A stretch of 18,844 nt of DNA, from the NCBI GenBank assembly GCA_002420115.1, contig DIHK01000006.1, positions 640 to 19,483 on the forward strand, written 5' to 3'. The DNA is from Nitrospira sp. UBA5698 (lineage in GTDB: Bacteria; Nitrospirota; Nitrospiria; Nitrospirales; Nitrospiraceae). The translations under genes and the position numbers were made by a program. The notes beneath the pieces are model-generated. The model saw only the letters and a list, made by a program, of their open reading frames with translations, did not search any database and was not told the DNA's origin. Below are positions 6,611-13,880 of this stretch, one piece after another. Numbering within the stretch: the stretch's first letter is position 1; the number at the start of each line of letters is the position of its first letter.

Positions 6611-9115
6611 CTAGCCCTCAACCTTCTCAACCAGAATCCGATAGTGCGACGCGTCCGCCTCCAAAGCCTCTTGGATCAATACCTTATGCCCATCATTCTT
6701 GAGACTCATCGGCACGTTCTTGATTGGCTCCCCCGCATCTAACCAGACTTCCAGCTTTTCTCCCGTATCCATCATTTCGAGCTTCAACTTGGTCTTCACA
6801 TAGTTCATTGGGCAGGCGACGCCACGCAGATCGTAGATCGGGGCACCGGTCGGAACCGGAGTTGCCGGCTTCACTTCTGTGGCGATTGGAGCTACCACCG
6901 CGGCAACTTCCCGTACTGGAGCCGCCGTCTCTTGGACTGGGGCAAGCTTCAAATCTTTCCCCATCTGTTCCGTTGCAGCACGACACGCCTCAACAAAACC
7001 CTTCGCAAAGGCCATCTTCTCACGCGCCGATTCACCAGACGTTTCTTTTGGCCCAAGATCGCCGACCTTCTTATTGAGTTCGCGATACTGCGCGGGGATG
7101 ACCCCTTTCTGCGCAATCCGACTGTCAAATTCAATAAAGGTTTCCGAGTCACTCGACGGCTCAAGCCCCTCGGTCACCAACATCGCCTTGGCGGCAGCCA
7201 ACACAGCGCGATACGATTTATTCACCGACACGGAATACTGATGCTTCTCGACCAGTAACTTGGCTTGATACAGCTCTTGATCTGCCTCTAAAATCCCATT
7301 TTCAATCATCTCCAATGCGCCGCCGGCACATTCACCTGGACCGAGATCTTCCAGAATGAACTCGTCCTCCCCTTCCCAGTCGTAGTAGAAGGTAGAATCC
7401 TCTTCGTAAGACGGGACGATCGTGTAGGGAATCAATTCGTCCTTCAGCTTGGTCTTTCCCGTGCGGACAATGAACTTCGTGAGGCTTTCATTCGCCTGAC
7501 GATCACGCCGATATACGTCGATCAAATGAGAAAGCGCTGCCGGGACGGCTTTCGCCGGCAACTTCACGATCATCTGTCCGATCTTGGCTGCGCCGTTGAC
7601 CGACCCGCCGAGGTGCAATTCATAGTGCGGTGCGACATGCTCTCCAATCCGCTTCCCGACGCCATGCAACCCGATCGTGGAGATATGGTGCTGAGCGCAG
7701 GAATTGTGGCAACCGCTTATTTTGATATCAACCCCTTCCAAATCTTCCGGTACTCGACCGGCAGGAAACACCTCGGCTAACGCTCGTGCTAAACCTTTTG
7801 ATGAGGTGATGCCCAACCCACAGGTATCGGTTCCCGGACAGGCGATGATATCTTCGACGAGTTCCGCGCCGGGATCCGCCAGTCCGTGAGAGGCCAAATC
7901 CTCATAGAGATATGAGATCCGATCAGCGGGAATCCACCGGATCACCAGGTTCTGGTTGATCGTGGTGCGAAGATTTCCGTTGGAGTACCGTTCAGCCAGA
8001 TCCGCGACAAACAACAGTTGCTGGGAAGTGATATCGCCCATAAAGAGCTTGATTGCTGCCGTCACATACCCATCCTGTTTTTGCCGGACGACGTTGGTCC
8101 GCCTCCACATGTCAAATGGGGTCTCGTGGCCGACCGGATGGGTTCCGTTTCCATTCCCGTTTCCATTGGCTGTCCCGTTGCGAGTCGGCATAATGAGTGC
8201 CGGTGGAGCATCCTGATAAACCAATAAGGCGATCGATCCGTTGTTCGGAAGGGCATGCCCCATTGCGGTATAGGCAGCCTCCCATCGGCGCTTGAATTCC
8301 TCGAAGCCTAACTTGTCGATCACAAATTTCATGCGGGCCTTGTTCCGGTTTTTCCGATTACCGAGGGTATCGAATACCTTGATGACGGCTTCGATACTGG
8401 GAATCAGCTCCTCCATCGGGGTGAACTCTCGGAGCAGCTGGGCAATCCGCGGTGTGGAACCCAACCCCCCACCCGCAACCATACGAAATCCGATGACCCC
8501 GTCCGCACGCTTGACTGCCAACAAACCGATGTCGTGAATCGGTGTGAGAGCACAGTCGTGAGCACAACCGGAAAACGCAATCTTAAACTTGCGCGGCAGG
8601 CTTTGATTCAAGGGATTCCGCAGCAGGTGGTAGGCAACCGTCTTTGCATACGGTGTCACATCAAACACTTCGCCTTGGCACACGCCGGCCAGGTGGCAGG
8701 CCGTCACATTTCGTACCGTATTGGCACAAGCCTCGCGAGTGGTCAGGCCGACTTCAGCAAGACCTCGCATAATGGTCGGCACATCTTTCAGTTCAACAAA
8801 GTGCATCTGAATATCTTGTCTGGTTGTGACATGACCGACACCCGTCGCATAGCGGTCTGCCAGTTCTGCCACGCGGCGGAGCTGGTTCGCAGTAATTCCC
8901 CCGAACGGAATCTTGATCCGCACCATCTGGACCCCCGGCTGGCGCTGACCATAAATGCCGTACTGTAATCGGAACGGCTTGAAAAGGTCCGTGGAGATGT
9001 CTCCCGCCAATGTCCGCATGGCTTCGGCTTCAAAGGTCTCTATTTCTTCCAGAATGGCTGAAGGAATCGGTTGTGTCTCAATATGGGGGACAGCAAGAGA
9101 TGCAGTGTCATTCAT
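6611..9115 (-). CDS. Sulfite reductase (siroheme, [4Fe-4S]) fused to a helical domain and a C-terminal TusA domain
   Basis: The 834-residue protein has two nitrite/sulfite reductase half-repeats (about 46-290 and 335-545), joined by a Gly/Asn-rich linker (313-326). The second half has the usual siroheme-[4Fe-4S] ligands CPGTDTC (426-432) and CHNSC (469-473). The first half has the same spacing, C140-x5-C146 and C184-x3-C188. Residues about 590-720 form a helical domain resembling HEPN folds (weak assignment), followed by an Ala/Pro/Val linker (725-757). Residues 758-834 are a TusA-like sulfur carrier with the CPM motif (C768). No flavin reductase partner is present, so ferredoxin is the likely donor. 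It probably reduces sulfite to sulfide; nitrite as substrate is possible but the neighbours argue for sulfite. The ATG at 9115 has AAGGAG six bases upstream. Confidence 0.9.
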   Translation of the reverse strand: MNDTASLAVPHIETQPIPSAILEEIETFEAEAMRTLAGDISTDLFKPFRLQYGIYGQRQPGVQMVRIKIPFGGITANQLRRVAELADRYATGVGHVTTRQDIQMHFVELKDVPTIMRGLAEVGLTTREACANTVRNVTACHLAGVCQGEVFDVTPYAKTVAYHLLRNPLNQSLPRKFKIAFSGCAHDCALTPIHDIGLLAVKRADGVIGFRMVAGGGLGSTPRIAQLLREFTPMEELIPSIEAVIKVFDTLGNRKNRNKARMKFVIDKLGFEEFKRRWEAAYTAMGHALPNNGSIALLVYQDAPPALIMPTRNGTANGNGNGNGTHPVGHETPFDMWRRTNVVRQKQDGYVTAAIKLFMGDITSQQLLFVADLAERYSNGNLRTTINQNLVIRWIPADRISYLYEDLASHGLADPGAELVEDIIACPGTDTCGLGITSSKGLARALAEVFPAGRVPEDLEGVDIKISGCHNSCAQHHISTIGLHGVGKRIGEHVAPHYELHLGGSVNGAAKIGQMIVKLPAKAVPAALSHLIDVYRRDRQANESLTKFIVRTGKTKLKDELIPYTIVPSYEEDSTFYYDWEGEDEFILEDLGPGECAGGALEMIENGILEADQELYQAKLLVEKHQYSVSVNKSYRAVLAAAKAMLVTEGLEPSSDSETFIEFDSRIAQKGVIPAQYRELNKKVGDLGPKETSGESAREKMAFAKGFVEACRAATEQMGKDLKLAPVQETAAPVREVAAVVAPIATEVKPATPVPTGAPIYDLRGVACPMNYVKTKLKLEMMDTGEKLEVWLDAGEPIKNVPMSLKNDGHKVLIQEALEADASHYRILVEKVEG
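8138..8179 (-). repeat. Short Gly-Asn codon repeat encoding the linker between the two sulfite reductase halves
   Basis: On the minus strand alternating Gly and Asn codons (AATGGAAACGGGAAT-like) encode a NGNGNGNG run at residues 313-326. It separates the pseudo-symmetric halves and is likely a flexible, slippage-prone linker. Confidence 0.7.
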
Positions 9116-9155
9116 GGGTCACTCCTTAGTCGCCTGGAAGAAGAAGCTTTTTCCA

Positions 9156-9605
9156 TCAGATATGGTACATAGGGCTACGTTGCGCATCCGCGAGCCGCTG
9201 GCGTGCCGCCAACTGTTCAATGGTGATGCCCTCGAGAACTTTCCGCTCGGCCTGTTGAAGTTGTTCGCATACATCGCCCAGAAGGAGATCAGACTTTCCC
9301 ATGTGGCGAGGTCGAGGCAGCGGAGTGACGCCCGACCGATGAAAGACCGGTCCTTCAAGGGATTCAAATATCTCGGCAAGCGAAAGGTCTTCCGGTTTTC
9401 GAGACAACAGATACCCGCCCTGTGCTCCACGTTGGCTTTCAACCAATCCGGCATTCTTCATGGTATGAAGCACCTGTTCAAGAAAACGAAGGGGAATGCC
9501 CTGGCGCCTTGAGACAGCCTTGGCTTGAATCGGAGCGTCTTTCGCATGGATGGCTAGATCAATGGCTGCCAGGATTCCATAGCTCACACGCTTAGACATC
9601 TTCAT
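9156..9605 (-). CDS. Rrf2-family transcriptional regulator (CymR-like, no iron-sulfur cysteines)
   Basis: The 149-residue protein has the Rrf2 winged helix: GIPLRFLEQVLHTMKNAGLV (36-55), then the wing G.A.GGYLLSRKP (60-71) and the LAEIFESLEGP segment (76-86). Only one cysteine (C113) is present, so it cannot bind a cluster like IscR with three cysteines; it is closer in kind to CymR-type regulators of cysteine metabolism. It is the first gene of the sulfate assimilation operon, 40 bases before the sulfite reductase gene, and is probably its local regulator. The ATG at 9605 is used; an ATG two codons later is equally possible and the ribosome binding site is weak. The effector is unknown. Confidence 0.9.
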   Translation of the reverse strand: MKMSKRVSYGILAAIDLAIHAKDAPIQAKAVSRRQGIPLRFLEQVLHTMKNAGLVESQRGAQGGYLLSRKPEDLSLAEIFESLEGPVFHRSGVTPLPRPRHMGKSDLLLGDVCEQLQQAERKVLEGITIEQLAARQRLADAQRSPMYHI

Positions 9606-9612
9606 TCTTTAC

Positions 9613-9628
9613 AATTCCTGTAGGAATT
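9613..9628. promoter_or_regulatory. Palindromic candidate operator for the Rrf2 regulator
   Basis: AATTCC-TGTA-GGAATT is a 6-bp inverted repeat with 4-base centre. A third half-site ATTCC lies at 9631-9635. It falls just downstream of the predicted transcription start, eight bases before the Rrf2 start codon, a typical place for autorepression. GGAATT half-sites also occur in binding sites described for CymR, as I remember them; assignment is inference. Confidence 0.6.
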
Positions 9629-9638
9629 AGATTCCTTC

Positions 9639-9668
9639 ACTCTACCTACCAGATCGTGAACCTGTCAA
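9639..9668 (-). promoter_or_regulatory. Candidate sigma70-type promoter of the sulfate assimilation operon
   Basis: On the minus strand a perfect TTGACA (9668-9663) is followed by an 18-base spacer and TAGAGT (9644-9639). Transcription would begin near 9632, inside or next to the AATTCC/GGAATT palindrome, so a bound regulator would block initiation. Confidence 0.55.
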
Positions 9669-9858
9669 GATCGACTTACCCGCATCAACATCGCGAACTG
9701 CCGGAGCTCTAAGTATTTTCACCTTTTCGTCCTGTTTTATTACCGCCTCCCAATTCCAAGTCTCTGTCGATCTCCAACTCTTTGTAGATCTTGATCCTTT
9801 TCCACACATCACGCCTCACGGAACGCTGTCCGGCAGAAGGCCCTGGCCGAAAATCCAA
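9669..9858. other. Intergenic stretch between divergent promoters
   Basis: This is the middle of the 310-base gap between the Rrf2 start codon (9605) and the Fis-type gene (9916). Apart from the promoter and operator entries at its two ends I see no gene, RNA or repeat. It separates the minus-strand sulfate operon from the plus-strand regulator. Confidence 0.5.
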
Positions 9859-9887
9859 TTGACATCAATTCCGCCTCGGGCAATAAT
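9859..9887 (+). promoter_or_regulatory. Strong sigma70-type promoter of the Fis-type regulator
   Basis: TTGACA (9859-9864), a 17-base spacer and AATAAT (9882-9887) match the consensus in 11 of 12 bases with ideal spacing. Transcription would start near 9894, about 22 bases before the ATG at 9916. This shows that the in-frame TTG at 9859 is part of the promoter and not a start codon. Confidence 0.7.
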
Positions 9888-9915
9888 CCGCGCTCTTCTT
9901 CTACATGGTGCCTTC

Positions 9916-10506
9916 ATGCCAGCATCACCGCCGACATACAATATCGTATTGCTTACGACGGACTCCTCCGTCCAGGCTCAAGTTCAACAGATCTTTACGG
10001 ATTCCTCCATCAGCATGTTTCGTGATGCAGCCGCCTTCCAAAGCGAATCATCGAACCATCAGCAGGTGGATGTCCTCATCGAGGAATTATCTGACCCACA
10101 AAGCGCGGTCACTCCACGGCCCGAGCATCTTGATTTCACTCAGACTCTTTTCATTCAAGGTTCGCGCGCGGTCTTACGACAAACCTTGAATATGATCCAA
10201 ACTGTGGTCACGCCAGGCAGCCCCCAGTTGAACAAAGCCCGGGACGGGTCTCTGGAAAACTACTTGGAAGTTAAAATGGGTGAATTCGTCAAAGGAATGC
10301 GCAACGGGTCCGCAAGGAACCTTCACCCGATCCTCATCTCCGCCGTTGAGCGCCCTCTCATCACATCGGCGCTGCAAGAAACGCGAGGCAACCAGATTCA
10401 GGCGGCCGAGTTGCTTGGACTGAACCGGAACACGCTAAGAAAAAAGATCGTGAATTTGCATATCCCGCTGAAACAGACCAAGTTACGGGCGAATCGTAGT
10501 GCATGA
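9916..10506 (+). CDS. Fis-type helix-turn-helix DNA-binding protein
   Basis: The 196-residue protein ends with a Fis/NtrC-type DNA-binding domain: helices from about residue 135, then NQIQAAELLGLNRNTLRKKI (159-178), whose A..LG..R.TLR.K pattern is diagnostic. The N terminus (YNIVLLTTDSSVQAQVQQIF) looks like the first strand and helix of a receiver-like fold, but I see no convincing phospho-acceptor Asp and no AAA+ domain, so it is neither a full NtrC nor a bare Fis (98 residues). It is probably a transcription or nucleoid regulator. The ATG at 9916 has no good Shine-Dalgarno but fits the upstream promoter. The HU-like gene follows 67 bases later on the same strand. Confidence 0.8.
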   Translation: MPASPPTYNIVLLTTDSSVQAQVQQIFTDSSISMFRDAAAFQSESSNHQQVDVLIEELSDPQSAVTPRPEHLDFTQTLFIQGSRAVLRQTLNMIQTVVTPGSPQLNKARDGSLENYLEVKMGEFVKGMRNGSARNLHPILISAVERPLITSALQETRGNQIQAAELLGLNRNTLRKKIVNLHIPLKQTKLRANRSA

Positions 10507-10573
10507 GTGTGCCAATGCAGTGTCACCGGAGTCATTTTCTCCATTTCTTCACTACCCATTAAGGAGGGACATG

Positions 10574-10846
10574 ATGACAAAGGAAGAGCTGATCGCGAAG
10601 ATGGCCGCCTCGGCGGGAATCACTAAAGTCGCGGCGGGAACTGCCCTTGAAGCATTCACTGGTGCAGTGACCTCCTCACTGAAGAAGGGGCAACGTGTCT
10701 CCCTTGTCAATTTTGGCACCTTTACGCTTTCCAAGCGGAAAGCACGAATGGGAAGGAACCCCAGAACAGGCGAGTCACTCCGGATTCCGGCGGCGAAAGT
10801 GCCCAAGTTTTCAGCCGGAAAAGAGCTTCGCTCCGCAGTGAAGTAG
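10574..10846 (+). CDS. HU/IHF-family nucleoid DNA-binding protein
   Basis: The 90-residue length is exactly that of HU. It starts MTKEELIAKMA, continues with the dimerisation helices, and has the family signature NFGTF..SKRKARMGRNPRTGE (about 47-67), where the arm Pro that kinks DNA is in RNP. It ends with KVPKFSAGKELRSAVK-like basic residues. It bends and compacts DNA as a dimer. The ATG at 10574 sits six bases after AAGGAGG; the ATG at 10571 would be only three bases away, so the second is preferred. Whether it is HU or an IHF subunit cannot be decided without a tree, so no symbol is given. Confidence 0.93.
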   Translation: MTKEELIAKMAASAGITKVAAGTALEAFTGAVTSSLKKGQRVSLVNFGTFTLSKRKARMGRNPRTGESLRIPAAKVPKFSAGKELRSAVK

Positions 10847-10872
10847 ATTGCTTCTGGGTGCCGGCGAGAGGA

Positions 10873-10927
10873 GAAAGAGAAGGTGGTGGCTCCTTCAGGT
10901 TTCTGAAGGGCGACTGTCTTCTCTTTC
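10873..10927 (+). terminator. Nested hairpin between the HU-like gene and tRNA-Val
   Basis: The outer arms GAAAGAGAAG (10873-10882) and CTTCTCTTTC (10918-10927) are perfectly complementary over 10 bp. Inside, CCTTCAG (10892-10898) pairs with CTGAAGG (10903-10909) around a GTTT loop. The sequence GTTTTCTTG follows. This probably ends HU transcription just before the tRNA promoter region. Confidence 0.6.
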
Positions 10928-10933
10928 GTTTTC

Positions 10934-10960
10934 TTGACAGTGTCCTCGGGGCTATATTAG
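10934..10960 (+). promoter_or_regulatory. Possible promoter of tRNA-Val
   Basis: TTGACA (10934-10939) is followed by the AT-rich TATATTAG (10953-10960), 20 bases before the tRNA. The spacing (13 to 15 bases) is shorter than usual, so the exact -10 is uncertain. Confidence 0.4.
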
Positions 10961-10979
10961 CATGCCTCCTCTTCTTGAT

Positions 10980-11054
10980 AGGCGCGTAGCTCAGGGGGAG
11001 AGCGCTACCTTGACACGGTAGAGGTCGACGGTTCAAGACCGTCCGCGCCTACCA
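10980..11054 (+). tRNA. tRNA-Val (anticodon GAC)
   Basis: A full cloverleaf of 75 bases can be drawn by hand. The acceptor stem pairs AGGCGCG with CGCGCCT, the D stem pairs GCTC with GAGC, the anticodon stem pairs CTACC with GGTAG around TTGACAC, and the T stem pairs GACGG with CCGTC around TTCAAGA. The discriminator is A and CCA is encoded. Loop positions 34-36 are GAC, which reads GUC and GUU valine codons. It lies between the HU-like gene and thrS on the plus strand and may share a transcript with thrS. Confidence 0.93.
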
Positions 11055-11140
11055 TAGTGGAACATGAACGGTTGGGTTTGTCTTTACCGACGCTCACCCT
11101 CTGTGATTTTCCTCGTGCGCTCGGTTGTGTAGTAGACTCG

Positions 11141-13069
11141 ATGAAGATTGCTCTCAAGGACGGCCACAGTACCGATACGAAAGCGGGCGACACCGCAGGA
11201 ACCGTTCTTTCTTCTTTGGGGGTGGCGGGACCGGATGTGCTCGCAGCCAAGGTGGATGGGACCGTGGTTGACCTGTCACGACCTCTTGCCGGTGGTGTCC
11301 TGATCGAACCGCTTCGGTTTGATAGTGCGGAAGGGCGGGAGGTCTACCGCCACAGCAGTACCCACGTCATGGCTCAAGCGGTGAAAGAGCTGTTCCCTTC
11401 AGCTCAACTGACGATCGGTCCTGCGTTGGACGATAGTTTTTACTATGACTTTGCCTTCGAGCGTCCCTTCACACCGGAAGATCTGGAGAAGATCGAAGCT
11501 CGTGTCGCAGATATCATTCAACGCAACCTCCCCATTACACGGAGGGAGTTCTCCAAACAGGAGGCCATCGATTTCTTCACATCTCGTGGGGAGCAGTACA
11601 AGGTTGAGTTGATTCAAGGATTTCCCGATCATGAGCCGATCACCGCGTATACGCAGGGTGATTTCGTAGATCTTTGTCGGGGTCCCCATTTGCCAACGAC
11701 CGGCCATATCGGTGCCCTCAAGTTGCTCAACATTGCCGGCGCCTACTGGCGCGGGGACGAGCGGAACCCGATGTTGCAGCGGATCTATGGGACCTCGTTT
11801 CCGACCAGAGCCGAGGTCGATGCCTATTTGGCCAGATTGGAAGAGATTAAGCGTCGTGATCACCGAAAAGTCGGAAAAGAACTGGACTTGATCAGTATTC
11901 AGGATGACATCGGCCCTGGACTCGTGCTCTGGCATCCGAAGGGGGCAGCAGTCCGCCTGCTGATTGAAAACTTTTGGCGCGAGCAACATATTCGTGACGG
12001 GTACAACCTAGTCTACTCTCCGCATACGGCCCGCCTTGATCTTTGGAAAACCAGCGGGCACCTCGATTACTATCGGGAAAACATGTTTCCACCCATGAAG
12101 CTGGAGGGCAGCGAGTACCAACTCAAACCGATGAACTGCCCGTACCACATCATGATCTATCAGTCTCACCTGCGAAGCTATCGAGATCTTCCCATTCGAT
12201 ATGGCGAGCTTGGGACCGTCTACCGGTACGAACGAACTGGGGTCCTCCACGGCCTCATGCGAGTGCGGGGATTCACACAGGATGATGCCCACCTCTTCTG
12301 CAGACCTGATCAGATGGAAGTGGAAGTCAGTCGGGTACTCGACTTTACATTTTTCGTACTTCAAACATTTGGATTTACTGAGTTTGAAGTGTTTCTCTCC
12401 ACCAGACCGAAGGAATCGGTCGGCGGCGATGAGCATTGGACATTGGCCACCAGCGCCTTGGAAGCCGCATTGAAAGGCCGTCGGATTGCCTTTCAATTGG
12501 ATCCTGGGGGCGGGGCGTTTTATGGCCCCAAGATCGACATTAAGATCAAAGACGCGCTCGGCCGCTCATGGCAATGCTCCACGGTCCAGGTGGACTTCAA
12601 CAATCCCGAGCGGTTTGATTTGAGCTATATCGGAGAAGACGGGAAAGCCCATCGCCCGATCATGATCCATCGTGCCCTGATGGGATCGATTGAACGGTTC
12701 TTCGGCATTCTGATTGAGCATTATGGCGGCGCCTTTCCGACCTGGTTGGCACCCGTACAAGCAGTGGTCATCAACATCACTGATCAGCAGCAAGACTATG
12801 TCAGTGCCGTTGTGGCACAATTGAAAGCAGCCGGCTTCCGGGCCGAAGCAGACCTGCGAAATGAAAAGATCGGATTCAAGATTCGCGAGGCTGAAAAGGC
12901 GAAGGTCCCGTTCATGTTGGTGGCAGGGAATCGAGAAGTCCAGAATGGCACGCTCTCAGTCCGAGGCCGAAGTGGGGCCACGTTAGGGACCATGACGGTG
13001 ACTGAGATCGTGAATCTGTTGCAATCCGAGCTCAAGCATACCCAGCGAGAGCTTCAACACACCCACTAA
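11141..13069 (+). CDS. thrS: Threonine--tRNA ligase
   Basis: From the ATG at 11141 the enzyme is 642 residues, the same length as E. coli ThrRS, and starts with the usual TGS domain (1-62, MKIALKDG). The editing domain has HSSTH (71-75) and CRGPH (179-183), the zinc-like HxxxH and CxxxH residues that remove mischarged serine. The catalytic core has motif 2 around RYERTGVLHG (362-371), the active-site zinc ligands C333, H384 and H510, and motif 3 in GSIERFFGILIEHYGG. An anticodon-binding domain follows (about 535-642). The frame extends upstream to a GTG at 11057 just after the tRNA, but the family start fits the ATG. The ribosome binding site is poor, and I see no T-box leader. Confidence 0.97.
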   Translation: MKIALKDGHSTDTKAGDTAGTVLSSLGVAGPDVLAAKVDGTVVDLSRPLAGGVLIEPLRFDSAEGREVYRHSSTHVMAQAVKELFPSAQLTIGPALDDSFYYDFAFERPFTPEDLEKIEARVADIIQRNLPITRREFSKQEAIDFFTSRGEQYKVELIQGFPDHEPITAYTQGDFVDLCRGPHLPTTGHIGALKLLNIAGAYWRGDERNPMLQRIYGTSFPTRAEVDAYLARLEEIKRRDHRKVGKELDLISIQDDIGPGLVLWHPKGAAVRLLIENFWREQHIRDGYNLVYSPHTARLDLWKTSGHLDYYRENMFPPMKLEGSEYQLKPMNCPYHIMIYQSHLRSYRDLPIRYGELGTVYRYERTGVLHGLMRVRGFTQDDAHLFCRPDQMEVEVSRVLDFTFFVLQTFGFTEFEVFLSTRPKESVGGDEHWTLATSALEAALKGRRIAFQLDPGGGAFYGPKIDIKIKDALGRSWQCSTVQVDFNNPERFDLSYIGEDGKAHRPIMIHRALMGSIERFFGILIEHYGGAFPTWLAPVQAVVINITDQQQDYVSAVVAQLKAAGFRAEADLRNEKIGFKIREAEKAKVPFMLVAGNREVQNGTLSVRGRSGATLGTMTVTEIVNLLQSELKHTQRELQHTH

Positions 13070-13083
13070 GAGAGAGGTGGCCT

Positions 13084-13593
13084 ATCGTCCCCAAATTGCG
13101 TGTGAATCGTGAAATTCGAGTCCGAGAAGTTCGTGTCATTGGCCCAGAGGGAGAACAGCTCGGTATCCTTCAGACGGCGGATGCCTTTCGCCAGGCCCAA
13201 GAGACCGGCCACGATTTGGTGGAAGTCGCTCCTACTTCGGTCCCCCCAGTCTGTAGAATTATGGACTTTGGGAAGTATAAGTATGAGCTGAGTAAAAAAG
13301 ATCATCAAAACCGGCGTCACCAAAAATCCACGCAGGTGAAGGAAATCAAGTTGCGCCCACGGACCGATAAGCACGATCTTGAAATCAAAGTCCGACAGAT
13401 GAAAACGTTTTTAGAAGAGGGAAACAAGACCAAGGTTACCCTCACCTATCGTGGACGAGAAATGGCCAACCAAGAGATGGGGCGCGCCGTGATGAACTCC
13501 GTCATTGAACAGTTGGCACAAGCCGGCACGATCGAGTATGCTCCCCGTATGGAAGGACGCAGCTTGATCATGATCGTCGCTCCGAAACACTAA
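13084..13593 (+). CDS. infC: Translation initiation factor IF-3, apparent AUC start
   Basis: Reading from ATC at 13084 gives 169 residues, with the IF-3 N domain (RVNREIRVREVRVIGPEG, LVEVAPTSVPPVCRIMDFGKY), a basic linker (K- and R-rich, about 75-88) and the C domain (VKEIKLRP, KVRQMKTFLEEGNKTKVTL, GRSLIMIVAPKH). IF-3 binds the 30S subunit and checks start codons. No ATG exists near the expected start. GAGG at 13074-13077 lies six bases before ATC 13084, whereas the TTG at 13096 or GTG at 13102 would be too far from it. infC of many bacteria uses AUU, AUC or AUA and is autoregulated through it, so this assignment fits. The gene follows thrS by 14 bases and precedes rpmI. Confidence 0.92.
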   Translation: MVPKLRVNREIRVREVRVIGPEGEQLGILQTADAFRQAQETGHDLVEVAPTSVPPVCRIMDFGKYKYELSKKDHQNRRHQKSTQVKEIKLRPRTDKHDLEIKVRQMKTFLEEGNKTKVTLTYRGREMANQEMGRAVMNSVIEQLAQAGTIEYAPRMEGRSLIMIVAPKH

Positions 13594-13633
13594 CGTACAG
13601 TGCAGCGATTGCTCAACTAAAGGAACCTCCTAC

Positions 13634-13828
13634 ATGAAAATGAAGACGCATTCAGGAACGAGTAAACGATTTACCAAAACGGGAAGCGGCAAGATTGTCC
13701 GCCGCAAAGCGGGCAAACGGCACATACTGACCAGCAAGCGGCATGACCGAAAGCGCCGCTTGAGCGGAACCGCCGTGGTGGACTCCACGGTTGTTTTGAC
13801 ATTAAACCGACTCCTACCGTATGCATAG
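13634..13828 (+). CDS. rpmI: 50S ribosomal protein L35
   Basis: The 64-residue, very basic protein has the L35 pattern: KTHSGTSKRFTKTGSGKIVRRKAGKRH at the start in family order, then LTSKRHDRKRRLSGTAVV. Length matches L35 (about 65). The ATG at 13634 has AAAGGA nine bases upstream. It lies between infC and rplT, the standard bacterial order, in which L20 represses translation of L35. Confidence 0.96.
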   Translation: MKMKTHSGTSKRFTKTGSGKIVRRKAGKRHILTSKRHDRKRRLSGTAVVDSTVVLTLNRLLPYA

Positions 13829-13880
13829 ACGCCGATCGTGTCGTGTTGTGAATTTCAGGACTCAAAAGGAGCAATGAATC

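Noticed and set aside
11055..11140. Possible T-box or other leader riboswitch before thrS
   Set aside because: The 86 bases between tRNA-Val and the ATG are too short for a T-box, and I see neither a conserved T-box core nor a terminator/antiterminator pair.
11399..11989. Minus-strand open frame of 196 codons inside thrS
   Set aside because: It is antisense to the conserved editing domain of ThrRS and shows no recognisable domain.
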